From: Acanthopleura granulata
Lineage: Eukaryota; Mollusca; Polyplacophora; Chitonida; Chitonidae
DNA: 64,000 nucleotides
Assembly: GCA_016165875.1 (NCBI GenBank)
Contig: JABBOT010000027.1
Span: 868,001 to 932,000 of the forward strand
Direction: 5' to 3'
The notes under the pieces are model-generated. The model ran no database searches. It was not told where the DNA came from and saw only the letters and a program-made list of their open reading frames with translations. Position numbers and translations under genes: made by a program. Positions 1 to 38,527 of this stretch are shown here, one piece after another; the stretch's first letter is position 1; each line of letters opens with the position of its first letter.

Positions 1-609
1 ATCCCTCACTGCCAAAATTTTGGATTTACCATTGTTAAAGATATATACAACACTTAAGCTTTAGGAAAGTAAATAAGCGGAGGACGTAGTCTAGAAAAAA
101 ACAAATGTGTAGATCCACTTTACTATACACTCAGGTACACTATTTCGTACGTACACATTTCAAGTGTAGGTACACTAAAATGTGTATGTAAGGTAAAAAG
201 ATAGTGCACTGGACACCTGTATGCGCAAATTTGCTGCGACTGATGTGTATCTATGGAACCGGTAGAATGAATTGTGCGGTACATGTTTTGTACATGATCG
301 CCTATGTTTTGTACGTGATTGCCCATGGTTTGTACATGATTGCTTTTAAAGAGATATTTATACATCAGTATCTATTTGATGTATAAATCAACTAGATTTC
401 TGCATTCGGAAAGTGTCTGAAGATCAATAAATTTGCGGCTGCAGAAATCAGATTTCGAAAACAACTTGTCCGCCAGATTAAATGAACGATTTGATTTCCT
501 TCAAATGGAGGCCGACATTTCAGAGGTCACTTATAACAGGGGAGACAATTCGTAATTCTGTGACCATTATTTATTTTGTTATTACCTCCCTTTAACCGTT
601 GTGTTGCAG
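1..609. other. Left flank, probably intron before exon 2A
   Basis: No coding exon was recognised. It holds a short tandem repeat of about 21 bp, three copies at 280-342 (unit like ATGTTTTGTACATGATTGCC). If exon 2A has a first exon it most likely lies left of the window. Confidence 0.5.
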
Positions 610-720
610 ACAATCTTGGTTGGCGATAGCGGTGTTGGAAAAACGTCATTACTGGTACAGTTTGATCAGGGAAAGTTTCAACAGGGATCATTTTCTGCCA
701 CAGTCGGAATCGGTTTTACG
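610..720 (+). CDS. RAB37: Alternative P-loop/switch I exon (exon 2A) of the Rab26/37 gene
   Basis: A 111-nt open exon between an acceptor (ttgcag, ending 609) and a donor (gtaggt, from 721), phase 0 at both ends. It encodes 37 residues with P-loop GDSGVGKT and ends FSATVGIGFT. It matches exon 2B (15306-15416) in length and phase, with about 23 of 37 residues identical, so the two are duplicates. It lies upstream of the ATG exon at 2050, so it must be joined to an earlier first exon, probably left of base 1, and then skip to exon 3 at 18456. Compared with 2B the effector-facing end changes from IDFR to IGFT, losing the acidic residue of the RabF1 motif. I recall arthropod Rab26 having a similar FSATVGI version. 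A separate upstream Rab gene ending inside this window is possible, but no other downstream exons exist for it. Confidence 0.85.
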
Positions 721-1779
721 GTAGGTGTGATGTTTATTCAAAATCAAATTCAACAAATAAATAAACTGCATTTATTCATTGTTAAGTATGAGGTTAAATG
801 CCACATTTAAGCAAAGTACGCATCATCTGAAAGGCCATTTCGTGCTGATTCCAAATATAGATTTCATCATTTTTGAACATGTTTTTTTCCACTAATTAAA
901 TGGAAATAAAGATTAAGGTGCTACTGTCGACTATTTGGACCACATTAAACAGACGACAGTGCCGTCACAGATTCTTTTTAGCTCCTATATATCCTCTATG
1001 TCTACGTCATAAATAAGCCATAATCATTCATTCATTCTATGTTTGCGTTCTACGTACGTGAATATATATGTAGTAAACACATGTATCTGTCCTTAATGTG
1101 GAAATTTAACAGCTATAGGATGTTTAGCCTGAAAAAAGAAAAAAAATCTGTGACGTCACTGTGTTTCAGCCTTTTCATGGGCCAAAAAGTCCACCGTAGC
1201 ACGTCAGTTTTTATTTCCATTGTAATCATTATTAAAACACACATAATGCAAAAAACAAAACTGAATATCATACTGGAACCAGCACGAAATGGCTTTTTAG
1301 ATGATGCGGTACTGTATGTTAATTAATTCATTAATTAAGCTCGCTAACTCCCTCGGCCACTATACGTAAATGAAATTACACGTGTACATTGTATATTTGA
1401 TAACGAATCATTACTGCAAAACTTCTAAATTATATTGCAAACATTGGTGAATAATTAAAGGTATAAATAGACTCATGTCTATTTATAAGTTTGATGTACG
1501 ATGGGTAGGGTGTCTTAGGCTGTATACGCCCTACCGACATACAAAGGTCTGAAACTCGGCAACCTCAATACTTACCCTGCTCTTACCGTGAAGTGTTTGT
1601 TCTGCAGACAAAATCCAGCATTAGTTGGGTTCGAACTCCGGATTTCAAAGATGCCCTGATTCTGGTTAATGTTGTTTATGTTAATGTGGGGTGTTGATTG
1701 GTTTTTGCTAACTAAATCGATGTGTTAATTATGACATTTTCAAGCCAAGACTGTCTTTTTTAAATATTTATACAAATGC
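721..1779. other. Interval between exon 2A and the Rab promoter region
   Basis: AT-rich, with CATT-type simple repeats near 1025 and a TTAATTAA-rich palindrome near 1320. No coding exon, RNA gene or complete mobile element was seen. Confidence 0.5.
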
Positions 1780-2049
1780 TACGGTCGGCGAGGCGCCCGT
1801 GGCGACTGAACGAGCCGGAGATGTTGACGATCGACACGAATTATCTCCCTTAAGATCGCTCACTTGTCGCCGCGAGATAGACTTTATCGCCATTTTAAGT
1901 GTTGTCAAAGTGCGAATTTCGGCGGCAAGCCACAAAGCTTGTCAAATCGGGAGATCCTTTGAAGACGACCCCAAGAGCTTGTTGTGGGAGTCAGAATAAC
2001 AATATGGAAAACGTGAAAGCCTGATAAAGCGTGTTTCTCAACTGTCAAC
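1780..2049 (+). promoter_or_regulatory. Probable 5' UTR/promoter-proximal region of the 8-exon Rab transcript
   Basis: This stretch is visibly richer in GC and CpG (GGTCGGCGAGGCGCCCG near 1780, CGCCGCGAG near 1870) than the surrounding AT-rich DNA and runs directly into the start codon at 2050. An upstream ATG near 1818 opens a short frame that stops before 2050, as is common in long 5' UTRs. No clear TATA box was seen. The transcription start cannot be placed from sequence alone. Confidence 0.45.
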
Positions 2050-28812
<26,763 letters not shown>

Positions 28813-31463
28813 TCCAGACTGACCAGGAGAAAATTCAATACAAAGTTTCCTGTATTAAATTATTTTTACATGTACAAAGACTCCATTGTGGAAACGAGGG
28901 GACATACCTGCTTGACCTTAATGCCCTGTCGTTATTTCACCAATGCAATTTAAATCATCAGATTCTCTAACATCAACTGTAAACCTGTTGTAGTAGCTTT
29001 GAATACTTTGCTGCAGTTTGCCAAAGCAATCCTATGAAATTTTATCCACTCATGCTCTGTACTGCTGTATGTCAAGTAGCTGCCACTTTTTTATAGTTTC
29101 AAGGGAATCATCTGCAAGTTATATCTAGTATAAGATTTGTGGATTAGACTGAATAATGGATGTGGTTGGATTTTTCTAATTCAGATGTGAACAGTAGAAC
29201 AGTTATTTCAGGCATGAAGAACCTAGAAACAGTACCCCAAAATTTAATGTGTTTTTTTTGTTACTCCAAATACTAATATCCTAACACACAGGAACCAGAA
29301 TTTGAACATAAGACATGCCACAGGTTCCAGAGATACCAGGGCATTCCTACTCCCAATATTACCATTTAATATTACCATTTTTGTCTCTCAGGGCTCGGGA
29401 TTTGTACTGGAGATTCCAGTAACTTGCCATGGGAAGTTCTAGGATATAATATTGTTGGCTTTTTCTACCCACATGTATATTTATTAACAAAGAAGGTCCC
29501 AAGAAATACCTGCAATGGATATATCTGGCAAAATATCATGAATGTTATGTAAAAAAATTCCCAAAGAGAAATTTAACTCACAAGACATGTTTGAATTTTG
29601 AAAGACCTGTTTCCAAACATTTTTAAATTTAAAGAGAAAAATTTGAAATACAAGCTCAGTGGAGTGTTTATCAAGACAGTGTCAACTACATGTATAGAGG
29701 CATGCTAAAAAGTTTATCAGGTTAGACTGGTCTTTTCAAACATGTTCTAAACAAATATTCCATGTGAAACCCAGTGCCGGCAAAATTGTTGAATCAAAGA
29801 ATCTGGATGTGGTAATCTTTGGAGAAGAATTGGTTCTATACCAATCACAACACCCATGGACATAAATACATGTATATGTACCTGTAAGTGAGGAATATAA
29901 CCCCAGTTGTCAGAGGATTGACACTTTCTTCATCATACTGCCTGTCTCCATTCTCTGTTTACAAAATCTGTGAAGGTAATACATGTAATACATTCCATGT
30001 GATTGCAATATTTGCCTCTCTGATGAACTGTAGATCTTGCCAGCTGTGTTAGTACAAAGGAACATTTTATTTCAACTCTACTTTGTTGTGTTCAGAATGT
30101 TTTTAGTGGAGTGCTGAATCCTTCACCTAAGTGAAGTATGTTTGTCTCTCTCCTGAAAGATTGTATTTTACTGTACTGTTATATGATTTTACAAATTGTC
30201 TATATTTTGTCATAAACTCTATTTCTGAGATTTGTCCCTTTGTGAAGATCTGTCTTCAAGGTAAATATGTATACATGGCCCAATGTGATCTCTCTGAATG
30301 TCAAAGCAATCTAACTGATATACTATTATGCTGAGGTCATATGGTTGGGGTATCTCATTATAGAAATGGGCACAAGATGACTGGCTAGGCTCAATATTTT
30401 TAACAACAGATTAGACAAAAAAATATTGGAGGTGGATATCCTGACATATTTGTGCTTAAAAGTAGTGATTTTTGGTCAGTGTATAAGTTTGAATTGTGAC
30501 ATTTGCAATTCTCTACTTTCATGGACATAAATGTTTTTCATTATGCACTCATCTTCACAGGCTTTCTTTTGTAGTATAGCTCAGTTTATGAACTCAAGGG
30601 TTTGTTTCCTTCATTCAGGTCCGGGCTATTTTTGTTTTCTGTTTTTTTCCTGTTATTCCTGTTATTTCCTGTTAGTCTGTGTTGTGATTACAACAACTTC
30701 CCCTTTGAACATATATATATAATTGTTCAATAGTTGGTTTAGGGCTGTGTAAAGTACATTGATGGTGTTTGTAAGTAATACAAGCACATACAAGCGTAAG
30801 GGATGTGAAAAAACTGCAATCGTTGTTCTTTTACTGAATTTTAATACAACAAACATGTCACAAATTATTTCTGGAGACAGTCTGGGCTTTGCATGCTGTT
30901 GAATTTGCTTGATTACACAGTGTGGATATTTATTACCTGATTGTATTATCTTTAAAAAAAAAAAGAGACAAACATGAAAGTCTGACATGGGCACAGTAGA
31001 TCAGACAGTGTGGAATTCAGTTATTTATATTGGGCAGAATGGTTCTAATTGGTGTAGTAATATATGCAAGATTGTAATTTTCATGTAGATTTCCTCATAT
31101 AGGCCTAAGTCAAACTTTATAATTGGTGCGAAGATCTGAATTCTTACAGTGTATCTGTGTTTGAAGCAGAAATGAGTATTACACACTTGTTATGATTAGC
31201 ACAAAATACACTTCTGGTGACATCTGAGATTAGAAAGTGAGATTGGTGTTCCTGCATAAATGAAATGAGAAATTCTTATGCAGAATTTAAAAAGGCTCGT
31301 TGTGGTGAGCCCACTTGCATGTAAGCTTTGAAACAGAAGCTTTACAAGATTTGTGGCACCTTTCATTCACACCCTTTTTATTTCACTGGAACTGATTTCT
31401 TTATAATTTAATATATACTAGTATATTACATGCTTGTTATTGTATTAAAGCTATCGTATTGTC

Positions 31464-31699
31464 AAGGTCATTCCATTTTGTTGTTAGTTGCAAGGGTTGT
31501 CATGATACATGTACATGGAAATTACTGAACATTGCATAATATTATTTATTGTAATTTATCCCTTTATATGTCGTCTCAAGTTGTCATTAATGTATGTGGC
31601 ATAAGCCTACTACTGGTCAAACAGTTTTGTGTTTAGTGTTGGTTCAGAATATATTTGTAAAGGCTTTCACAGGGGATGTGTAGTTTACAGACAAGAATG
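31464..31699. repeat. Segmental duplication, source block
   Basis: Nearly identical to 40867-41101 with only a handful of differences (for example ATGTCGTCTC versus ATGTTGTCTC). Together with 30078-30255, 32396-33500 and their partners it marks a duplicated region originally next to the Rab gene end. Confidence 0.9.
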
Positions 31700-33039
31700 T
31701 TTCTTTGTGGAAAGTTCAGTTTAAAAGGTACCTTTTAAAAGCGTATGTAAATATAACCTATACACAATGTCTGTACACAGTGTGTGAACTGTTGTACAGA
31801 AGACTGTGTATCTCCGTGCAATATGCCTACAGAGTATGTAAAAATGAGACATGTACATAGCTTTAGTCTATATTAAAATGATGGTATTAAGCAAGGAGAC
31901 TTTTAAGGGGGTTTTTTTTGTTGTTGTTGTTGTTATTCTTTTGTAATCTACGTAATATCGCTTTTCTACTATGTAAACTGTTACCTGCCTGTTGGCGGCA
32001 GAGGGAAAAAAGGCCTTTTGGCATCTGGATATGACACCTTTTCTAGGGTATCTCAGAATAGGGTTTTGTGATTTCCCAGCTTCCCAGTATACCAGAAATC
32101 ATCCCTATGGGGGACTTTTGGTCGGTTATGCAAGTTCAGGACATATACCAGTCACTCGTTTCGACCTATAAGGTGCCAGAGTGAAGGAGTTGTGGCCAAT
32201 CAGAGTGTCTGTCTTAAGTGTGCAAGGCAGAATTAAGGTCACGTGATTACGCAACATTAATGTAACAAAGTAGGACATGCTGAGAGATTTCATTAGGTGA
32301 CGCAGTTTAGACGCCGTCGAGCAGATTGTATTATTGGAAGAGTCAAGGTTTCCTTTTCGCCTCGCTTTAGGATATCCCTTGAGAGTGTGAAGGTTTCACC
32401 CTGGCTGTACACAATTTCCACTAAGCTCTGTCCAGTTTCTTCCTGGCGCTTTTCCTCAAGACTCGGTTCAATTTATTTTAGCTCTGCCCAAATTCCCTTA
32501 GGCCCTGTGCAATTTCCTCTAGACTCCCATTTTACTATATGCTGCATGCTCTGAACCTTTCTCTGGCTTTGCAGCGAAAATACTCTGATCACATGCTACA
32601 ATTTCAAGTAGAATTTCGTAGTAATATATCACACACTAGTAAGTCCACAATGTATAACTGACTTTTTTGTCACATTTATACTTACAATCCAACATTGTTC
32701 AGTCCGTGTGATGATATATTGCAGGTGTTGTTGATGAATGATGTGTTCTTTCAAATACGACCACTTTTTGGCGATAGCGTGTGGTTTTGCAAAATATGCT
32801 TTCCAGAAGGAATGGGCCGAGTTGTGTCGACATGTGAGTAGTAAAACAGGTTTGTGAACCACAAGAAGGGATGAATGAACGATTATGGCCTAATGTCACT
32901 TCTGCAATCTTGCCAAACTAAGGCGACCAAGAGAAGAAATTCCTGTCTTTATTTTAATCAGCATTTATTCATTTGGCTTATGCGAGACTTTAGTCGCGAG
33001 ATAGATATCGCGAGATAGCTACTAATTTGGGTTAATTCG

Positions 33040-33150
33040 CCGCCCCTCCCTCGTTTCCCCGCACCATAATTCTGGCCGCCGTCACGTAAGTATAGGCCTA
33101 AATGTTCGTAATTGAGTATTGCATAAAACACCAATCAAATACATATATAT
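33040..33150 (+). mobile_element. SINE family A, 3' half
   Basis: TCCCCGCACCATAATTCTGG to AAAACACCAATCAAATACAT. It has a paralogous position at 42500-42630 within the segmental duplication. Confidence 0.75.
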
Positions 33151-33387
33151 AAACACATAGTTCGGATTCGGACCACATCATTCTATAGCACGTTTTAATT
33201 GTTCTGTAGGTTAAAAGAGAATCTCAGAGTACCACTTTGCCTAGATTTACCCAAAGCGTTTTATACCATAGTCCATAAAATTGTCCATTTTGATCGTACA
33301 CTCCATCACTTTATAGTGCTCGGTGGATAATAACTTTTTGGTTAGAAAGTTATCTCACAGAGAACAATCACCACTTTACAACATAGG

Positions 33388-33562
33388 CTCAGACTGGCTT
33401 CCTCTCCAGCCGTACGTGGAAAGGTCTCCCAGTAACCTGCAGTTTGTCGTGGGTTTCCCCTGGACTCTCCCCGATTTCTTTGCACCATAATGCTGGCTGC
33501 CTTTGTACAAGTGAATATTCTTGAGTATGGCCTGAAACACCAATAGTTAGATATATATATCA
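33388..33562 (+). mobile_element. SINE family A copy
   Basis: GCTTCCTCTCCAGCCGTACG to GAAACACCAATAG and a (AT)n tail. Duplicated, more decayed, at 42790-42890. Confidence 0.78.
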
Positions 33563-33671
33563 GGAAGAGAGTGGTTCAAGAAATAATCTCTGGAGTACTG
33601 CATGCACATGAAAGTTTCGATTAAAACATATTATAAATCAATTTACTTACTGACTTATTTCTTTACGGTTT

Positions 33672-33890
33672 CTAATTACTCTGAAGCCTCTTACCAATGC
33701 TTGCTGTGAGTTCAAGCTCAGTTTATGTTTACTGCCCACCCCACCCCCACCCCCCGACGTGGGACGGACCTGCTGAAGTGGGTTCCCCTAGGCTCTTCCC
33801 GGTTTCCTGTCACCACAATGCTGAACAGCTTCATGTAAGTGAAATATTTTTGAGAACGGCCTAAAACACCAATCAAATAAATAATTATTA
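33672..33890 (+). mobile_element. SINE family A copy with C-rich expansion
   Basis: Head remnant CTGAAGCCTCTTACCAATGC, a C/CA-rich insertion at 33735-33757, and tail AAAACACCAATCAAATAAAT. Confidence 0.82.
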
Positions 33891-33954
33891 TTATGCCCTT
33901 ATCTATCCTTACATGTATCAGTACTACTATTTCGGGTAAGACTTGTTAAAGTCG

Positions 33955-34086
33955 TCGTACGTGGGAAGGTCGGCCAGCAACCTGCGGGTGGTGGTGGGTT
34001 TCCCCCGGGCTCTGCCTGATTTCCTCCCATCATAATGCTGGCCGCCGAAATATACGGCGTAAAACACCAATCAAATAAATAAATAT
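33955..34086 (+). mobile_element. SINE family A, 5' truncated
   Basis: CGTACGTGGGAAGGTCGGCC to GGCGTAAAACACCAATCAAA; one of the best-preserved centres. Confidence 0.87.
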
Positions 34087-34432
34087 TAAAGTCGTCTACT
34101 TTATACCTTTTACAAACTAAAAACGTACAACCAGAACGATAACATTATCTGCTGTGTGGAACCTTTCCCGCCTCGAGTATGTAACCTGTTGTTCATACTT
34201 CCAGGCCTTTACGATGACGAACGGACCAATATGTCAGCCAATCAGTATCTATTCTGTATCCCATTACACAACAGCTGGTGTTCCGCTGTGAACTTCTGCT
34301 AAGCTGTCGCACTAAAACTATAAGACTACATGAAGTACAGGTACTCATAATTTCTTTTATTTGTAAGAATAGTATTTTACATCTTAAATAATTGCGAAAG
34401 ATATTACTGCATTACTGAGATTATATTATGTA

Positions 34433-34454
34433 ATATATATATATATATATATAT
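34433..34454. repeat. (AT)11 microsatellite
   Basis: Uninterrupted AT between the SINE cluster and the J-like gene. Confidence 0.9.
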
Positions 34455-34919
34455 GTATTCACACAAAAAATTCAAAGAATACTATTAACATTAATATATA
34501 TACATTTCTATTGAAAATCATTTTGTCGTAACTTGGCAAGTGTCAGTTATTTCATCAATTGATTAATTATTTCTTCATGAGTAATAAATTTGATTTCTGT
34601 CAGAGATACACTTTACATAAGCGGATACACTTAAAGAAGGATATATATAGCTGTTCAGTCAGTATTAGGGTGAAACTCTTACCAAACTGAGAGAGGGGAG
34701 AAAAGATTTTTACAACTTAGCTCACATGTAAGACATTCCGCCTCTTCACACACACGCGTACCCACATCATGGAATCTGTCATATAATCCTGTACTTTCTT
34801 AAAACTGAGTGTGCCTCAACCACCCTGAATACATCATACTTTAAGAGCTGATTCACATTTGGGTTTTATTTTGTTGTGGTTAACAAAAGTTGAAAATACA
34901 GCTGTTCATTTTATGCGTG

Positions 34920-35873
34920 TTACATGTCGTTCCCGTCTTTATCGGTGACATTGAGAACCTTTTCAAAATACAGGGATCCTCCAATGGTGAAGATCCTGTC
35001 ACCTACAGGTTCCGGATACTCAAAGATATGTGGCTCGGCAGTTTCATTCCAAGACTCCACGTATCGGTCCCACCTCTTCAGATCGCACCACACGAATGGG
35101 AATCTCAGGACCTCAAACCGAACTCGGATATTTGTACAGTCTCGCGGAAGTGTCACAATTTCCCCGCTACCCCATGTTGTTTTCATCCGTGAACCCAAGA
35201 ATTTGTAAGACACGACCATTCTGGATACCCAAGGCCCGACGGATATGTACTTAATATGGAACCCATTACTTGATAGCTCACAATCATCTTCTCTTATGCG
35301 ATTTGGTAGACTCAGCAATCTAGGAAAATCCTCCCTTAAAGCAGTGAATCCGTACATAACGAAGTCATCTTTCATATGTTTAAAAAATTTTATGAGAAAT
35401 TCTGCAATCCTAAGTATATTCTGAACCAGCGTCATTATATTGTCACGTTGGCGAACGCTCTCAGATGCTCTCGGTTTCCGGAATGTCCTAATTGTCTCAG
35501 CCACAGGTTGTTCAGTTGCGTCACGACATTCAAGTAAAATACTGAACACCCTATCAAGTCGCTGTTTGTCGCAGATGGCCCTCCAACGCCTCCAGAAACT
35601 GTGATTGAAGTCTAGCAGATTGTTGTACGCGGCTCTCTTTTCTCCGTTCTTCAAAATTTCGTACGCCATCTGGAAGACGTAGACTATATCACAACCCTCA
35701 TGTGATGCACAGTTGCACACTGTGTTGTGTTTCTCTATTAGTCTGTCATAGGCATTTTCGATGACTACGTCCTGCTCGATATTTGACAATCCCCTGACAG
35801 CGTCGTCATGCAGATCCAGTATTTTGTACAGGTTTGCTTGCCAGGTATCTATATTGGTTGTAATGTCGCTCAT
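34920..35873 (-). CDS. Intronless gene with degenerate J-domain-like N-terminus, function unknown
   Basis: One open frame of 317 codons, ATG at 35873 to TAA at 34920-34922, with no introns. Residues 13-85 follow the J-domain layout: NLYKILDL at helix I, ENAYDRLIEKH at helix II, MAYEILKNGEKRAAYNNLLD at helices III-IV. The HPD loop that activates Hsp70 is replaced by H49-N50-T51, followed by an insertion with three cysteines (53-61), so ordinary co-chaperone activity is unlikely. Residues 100-190 look helical. Residues 215-310 look beta-rich with many aromatic residues (VGPWVSRMVVSYKFLG, KRWDRYVESWNET, GGSLYFEKVL) and match no family I can name. A decayed copy of the 3' end lies at 40437-40643. 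Lack of introns plus a nearby decayed copy suggests a retrogene-like or tandemly expanding lineage family. Coding status rests on length and internal consistency. Confidence 0.75.
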   Translation of the reverse strand: MSDITTNIDTWQANLYKILDLHDDAVRGLSNIEQDVVIENAYDRLIEKHNTVCNCASHEGCDIVYVFQMAYEILKNGEKRAAYNNLLDFNHSFWRRWRAICDKQRLDRVFSILLECRDATEQPVAETIRTFRKPRASESVRQRDNIMTLVQNILRIAEFLIKFFKHMKDDFVMYGFTALREDFPRLLSLPNRIREDDCELSSNGFHIKYISVGPWVSRMVVSYKFLGSRMKTTWGSGEIVTLPRDCTNIRVRFEVLRFPFVWCDLKRWDRYVESWNETAEPHIFEYPEPVGDRIFTIGGSLYFEKVLNVTDKDGNDM

Positions 35874-36143
35874 GTTGAAAATCGAGCTGTTTTCTATTTA
35901 TTAACAATTGGCTATCTCTGGCAATCGTCCAAGAAAGTTAATCTTGTTAGTTAGTGGGCGGACTCTGCAAATATACAATAGTAGGTCTATGTATGTATGC
36001 TTGTATTTCAGAATTACTTTCGTATCCGTGAAGATGTATTAAACATTAGCTTTTCATCGCTTTTTCATACATCTGAGATATAGTTTTGCCACTTATTTTG
36101 ACTAATTAGAATGGACCTTTAGTGACAAACTACAACTGAAATC

Positions 36144-36305
36144 GTGTTGACCTTAGACACCATAACTAAGTGGCGTCCGTGTTGCAAATGCCCCACCATG
36201 GTACAAGTAAAACATTCAAGTTCAATTAAAGCACGCCTCGTTAATACTTCAGGCCACATCGCATTCTTACAAGAGTGCCAAAGTGACATCTCAAGCGAAA
36301 ACAAG
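36144..36305 (+). CDS. Possible orphan exon, unidentified
   Basis: An open frame of 54 codons begins with ATG at 36144 and ends in AACAAG at a strong consensus donor (gtaagt from 36306), phase 0. The peptide has a CCKCP cluster (WRPCCKCPTM) and ends ECQSDISSENK. No matching downstream exon was found and no family is recognised. A chance frame with a chance donor is a real alternative. Confidence 0.2.
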
Positions 36306-37223
36306 GTAAGTTTCAATCAAACATTGATTGCCCGCCCCTTCTCCCCTACTCCTAAAAACCATAAAGCATATTATACATGCATGCTCATGCATATTCAGAG
36401 AGCAATTGTATATATTCGATCAAAAGATACACGATTTACAACTACAAGCGTCTCCTATACTCAGTATAGCCGGTCAGTTTCAGGATTTTTCTCTGGTAGC
36501 TTTGGAAACATACGTATGGGCAAAGTACAGGGTACCTGACCCATGGACAAAAAACGACACACAGATGGACGGAAGCCAATCTGACACACCAACAAAAATG
36601 CACCAACCACAAGGGTCCTGCATACTCAATACAACGAGTTTCATGATTCTCTTCTAATTATCTTTCAAGATTTGAGCAAGTTACACCACCCTGACTGACT
36701 GTCGCTATATGTCCCTCCTCTTTCATGAAGGGCAACAGCAAGCTAATTTCAGAGATTTAATATACCATGTTAAATATGCAAACCTTGTGTATGGAACAAA
36801 CTGGTTTTCGAACATGATATAACGGGCCACAAAATGCATTTGAACAAATGATTAAAACGAATCAAGGAGATAACTAATGTACGAACCTGCACACGAAATT
36901 TTATCAAAATAAGACAACAACCAATAAGAATCAAGGAACCCTTAAATATGCAAACCTTAAAGGTAAGGCCCAACACAGACACCTTCTGTTGTTTAGTGAA
37001 TAGATGGCATTACCAGTTAAAATGGAATTTTATTCGTTAACAAAGACCCAGTGGTTCACGAGACACATTGCTATTTAAAAATCATGTGACGTCATCAGGG
37101 GAAGGGTGGCAATCTCCACTAAGTTTTCGTACTCATTTATTACCGAACACCGTCATTCATGCACCCTGGAAATATCAATAATTTTCGAATGGGAGAGTGC
37201 GTTTTGGCCAACATTTGACCCCT

Positions 37224-37406
37224 CGATGTGTAGCTGGGGGATGCAGCAACACATCAACGGATTGTGTGACCCTGCAGAGATGGTCCAAAGGCAAGAAAAT
37301 GATATCAAACTGGGAAAAGTTTTTAGGGAAGACCCGAGTCCGGTCAGAGTAGGCTGTACACATTCACTCGGCAGACTTTGACCGTGAGACCTATTTCGAG
37401 AAGCTA
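37224..37406 (+). pseudogene. THAP-type zinc finger remnant
   Basis: Frame from 37224 reads RCVAGGCSNT (a CxxxxC start), then LQRWSK, then NWEKFLGKTR with the Trp expected in THAP domains, an in-frame TAG at about 37350, then AVHIHSADFDRETYFEKL, which lines up with the usual ICSxHF...YFE end. The second metal pair is damaged (Cys to His, His to Asp) and there is a stop, so this is a dead copy. THAP domains occur in P-element-type transposases and host regulators; which source applies is unclear. Confidence 0.5.
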
Positions 37407-38383
37407 AATAATGTTGTTGTTTCGTTTGGATTTTGAGCACACTATTTCCATCATTTGTACCATCAATGAAGTGTGCTGATACTGATATGCAAAACCAGCC
37501 CGTGGATATCGCAACACACCGACGAGCCTCACAGGGCTGGTATTTCGGTCTACTCGCATGCTGATTTAATCGGGGATCATTGCGGGATACAGTCGACGAT
37601 TTACACGATCATTTATACACAGTTATAAATGAAAAACAGTAATCGATACTGTACTTGACAATTTTCCTGTTGTTCTGTGTAAACATTTATTTTACAGAAA
37701 ACGTTTGTACCTTTCATTCTTAGGCATCGCGACTGAAAAAATCCCGCTTAACTGCATGCAATAATTAATATTCCCGACTAAACTTGGATCTCTGTAAACA
37801 TGTAAGTACGGCATTCTGTTTGGACTGCGGTGTTTGCTAGGAACTGCTTTCAGCTAAAAAGAAAAAACACACATTTTCCCAGACACTGAGCACATAAATG
37901 TAGTAAGCACTGCTTAAAAGTTAATGCTAACCAGGTGGTCACTACGCGTGTGGGATCTACCTTCATTATCGCTGTCATTACCCTGGTTACCGATGATAAA
38001 CGACCGTCCGAATCTGAGTCATAGCAGGGCTCGAATGGGTATTTGTTGGAATAACTTGTGAACTGCTTTCGTCGACTGCAATATCTTCGTTTATTTGTAA
38101 GCTTTCGTCCAAGTGTTATAGACCGCTCCTAGAGAAATTCAGATCGGTGTAATCTTCGTCTGATTTGAAGAGCGGGTCGAGATGCGCTGTTATCGGACGA
38201 GCCATAATAACTGGCACTGCATGCCGTGCTGTGGCCGACCAGCTTACCTACAGAGACATCTCAACATACCCTAGCGGACTTCGTTGCCAGTTGAAACAAA
38301 TTTCGGAAAAGTAATCTTAACAACAAAGTCAATGATTTGTTTATGAACAGTGAATACTTTTGCTTCTCTGTGTGTAAATTTGG

Positions 38384-38527
38384 GGCCCTCCGTGGAGCGG
38401 TTGGTTGACCTGTGAGTTCAAGTCCAACCCATGCTGGCTTCCTCTCCGTGGCGCCGTTGTATAAGTGAAATATTCTTGAGAACTGTGTAAAACACCAATC
38501 AAATAAATAAGTAAATAAATAAATAAA
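38384..38527 (+). mobile_element. SINE family A, internally deleted
   Basis: Head with CTGTGAGTTCAAGTCCAACC joins directly to GCCGTTGTATAAGTGAAATA, missing the GGGAAGGTC...ATAATG centre; tail AAATAAATAAGTAAATAAAT. Confidence 0.8.

Larger units (their letters stand above)
28813..34919 (+). other. Rab 3' UTR and downstream intergenic DNA
   Basis: No AATAAA was found soon after the stop; variant ATTAAA occurs at 28854-28859 and again at 31444-31449, so short and long 3' UTRs are both possible. Two blocks (30078-30255 and 31464-31699) recur nearly intact at 40771-41101. The interval also has a 32396-32530 stretch of 21-bp-like motifs and a run of SINEs (33040-34086). No convincing coding exon was seen. 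Confidence 0.55.

Noticed and set aside
1799..1999. 66-codon frame upstream of the Rab ATG, considered as an N-terminal extension
   Set aside because: It lacks an ATG start, ends before the ATG exon and is not bounded by splice sites; it fits the 5' UTR.
36328..36657. 109-codon plus-strand frame
   Set aside because: Low-complexity composition, no homology, no splice logic; likely chance.
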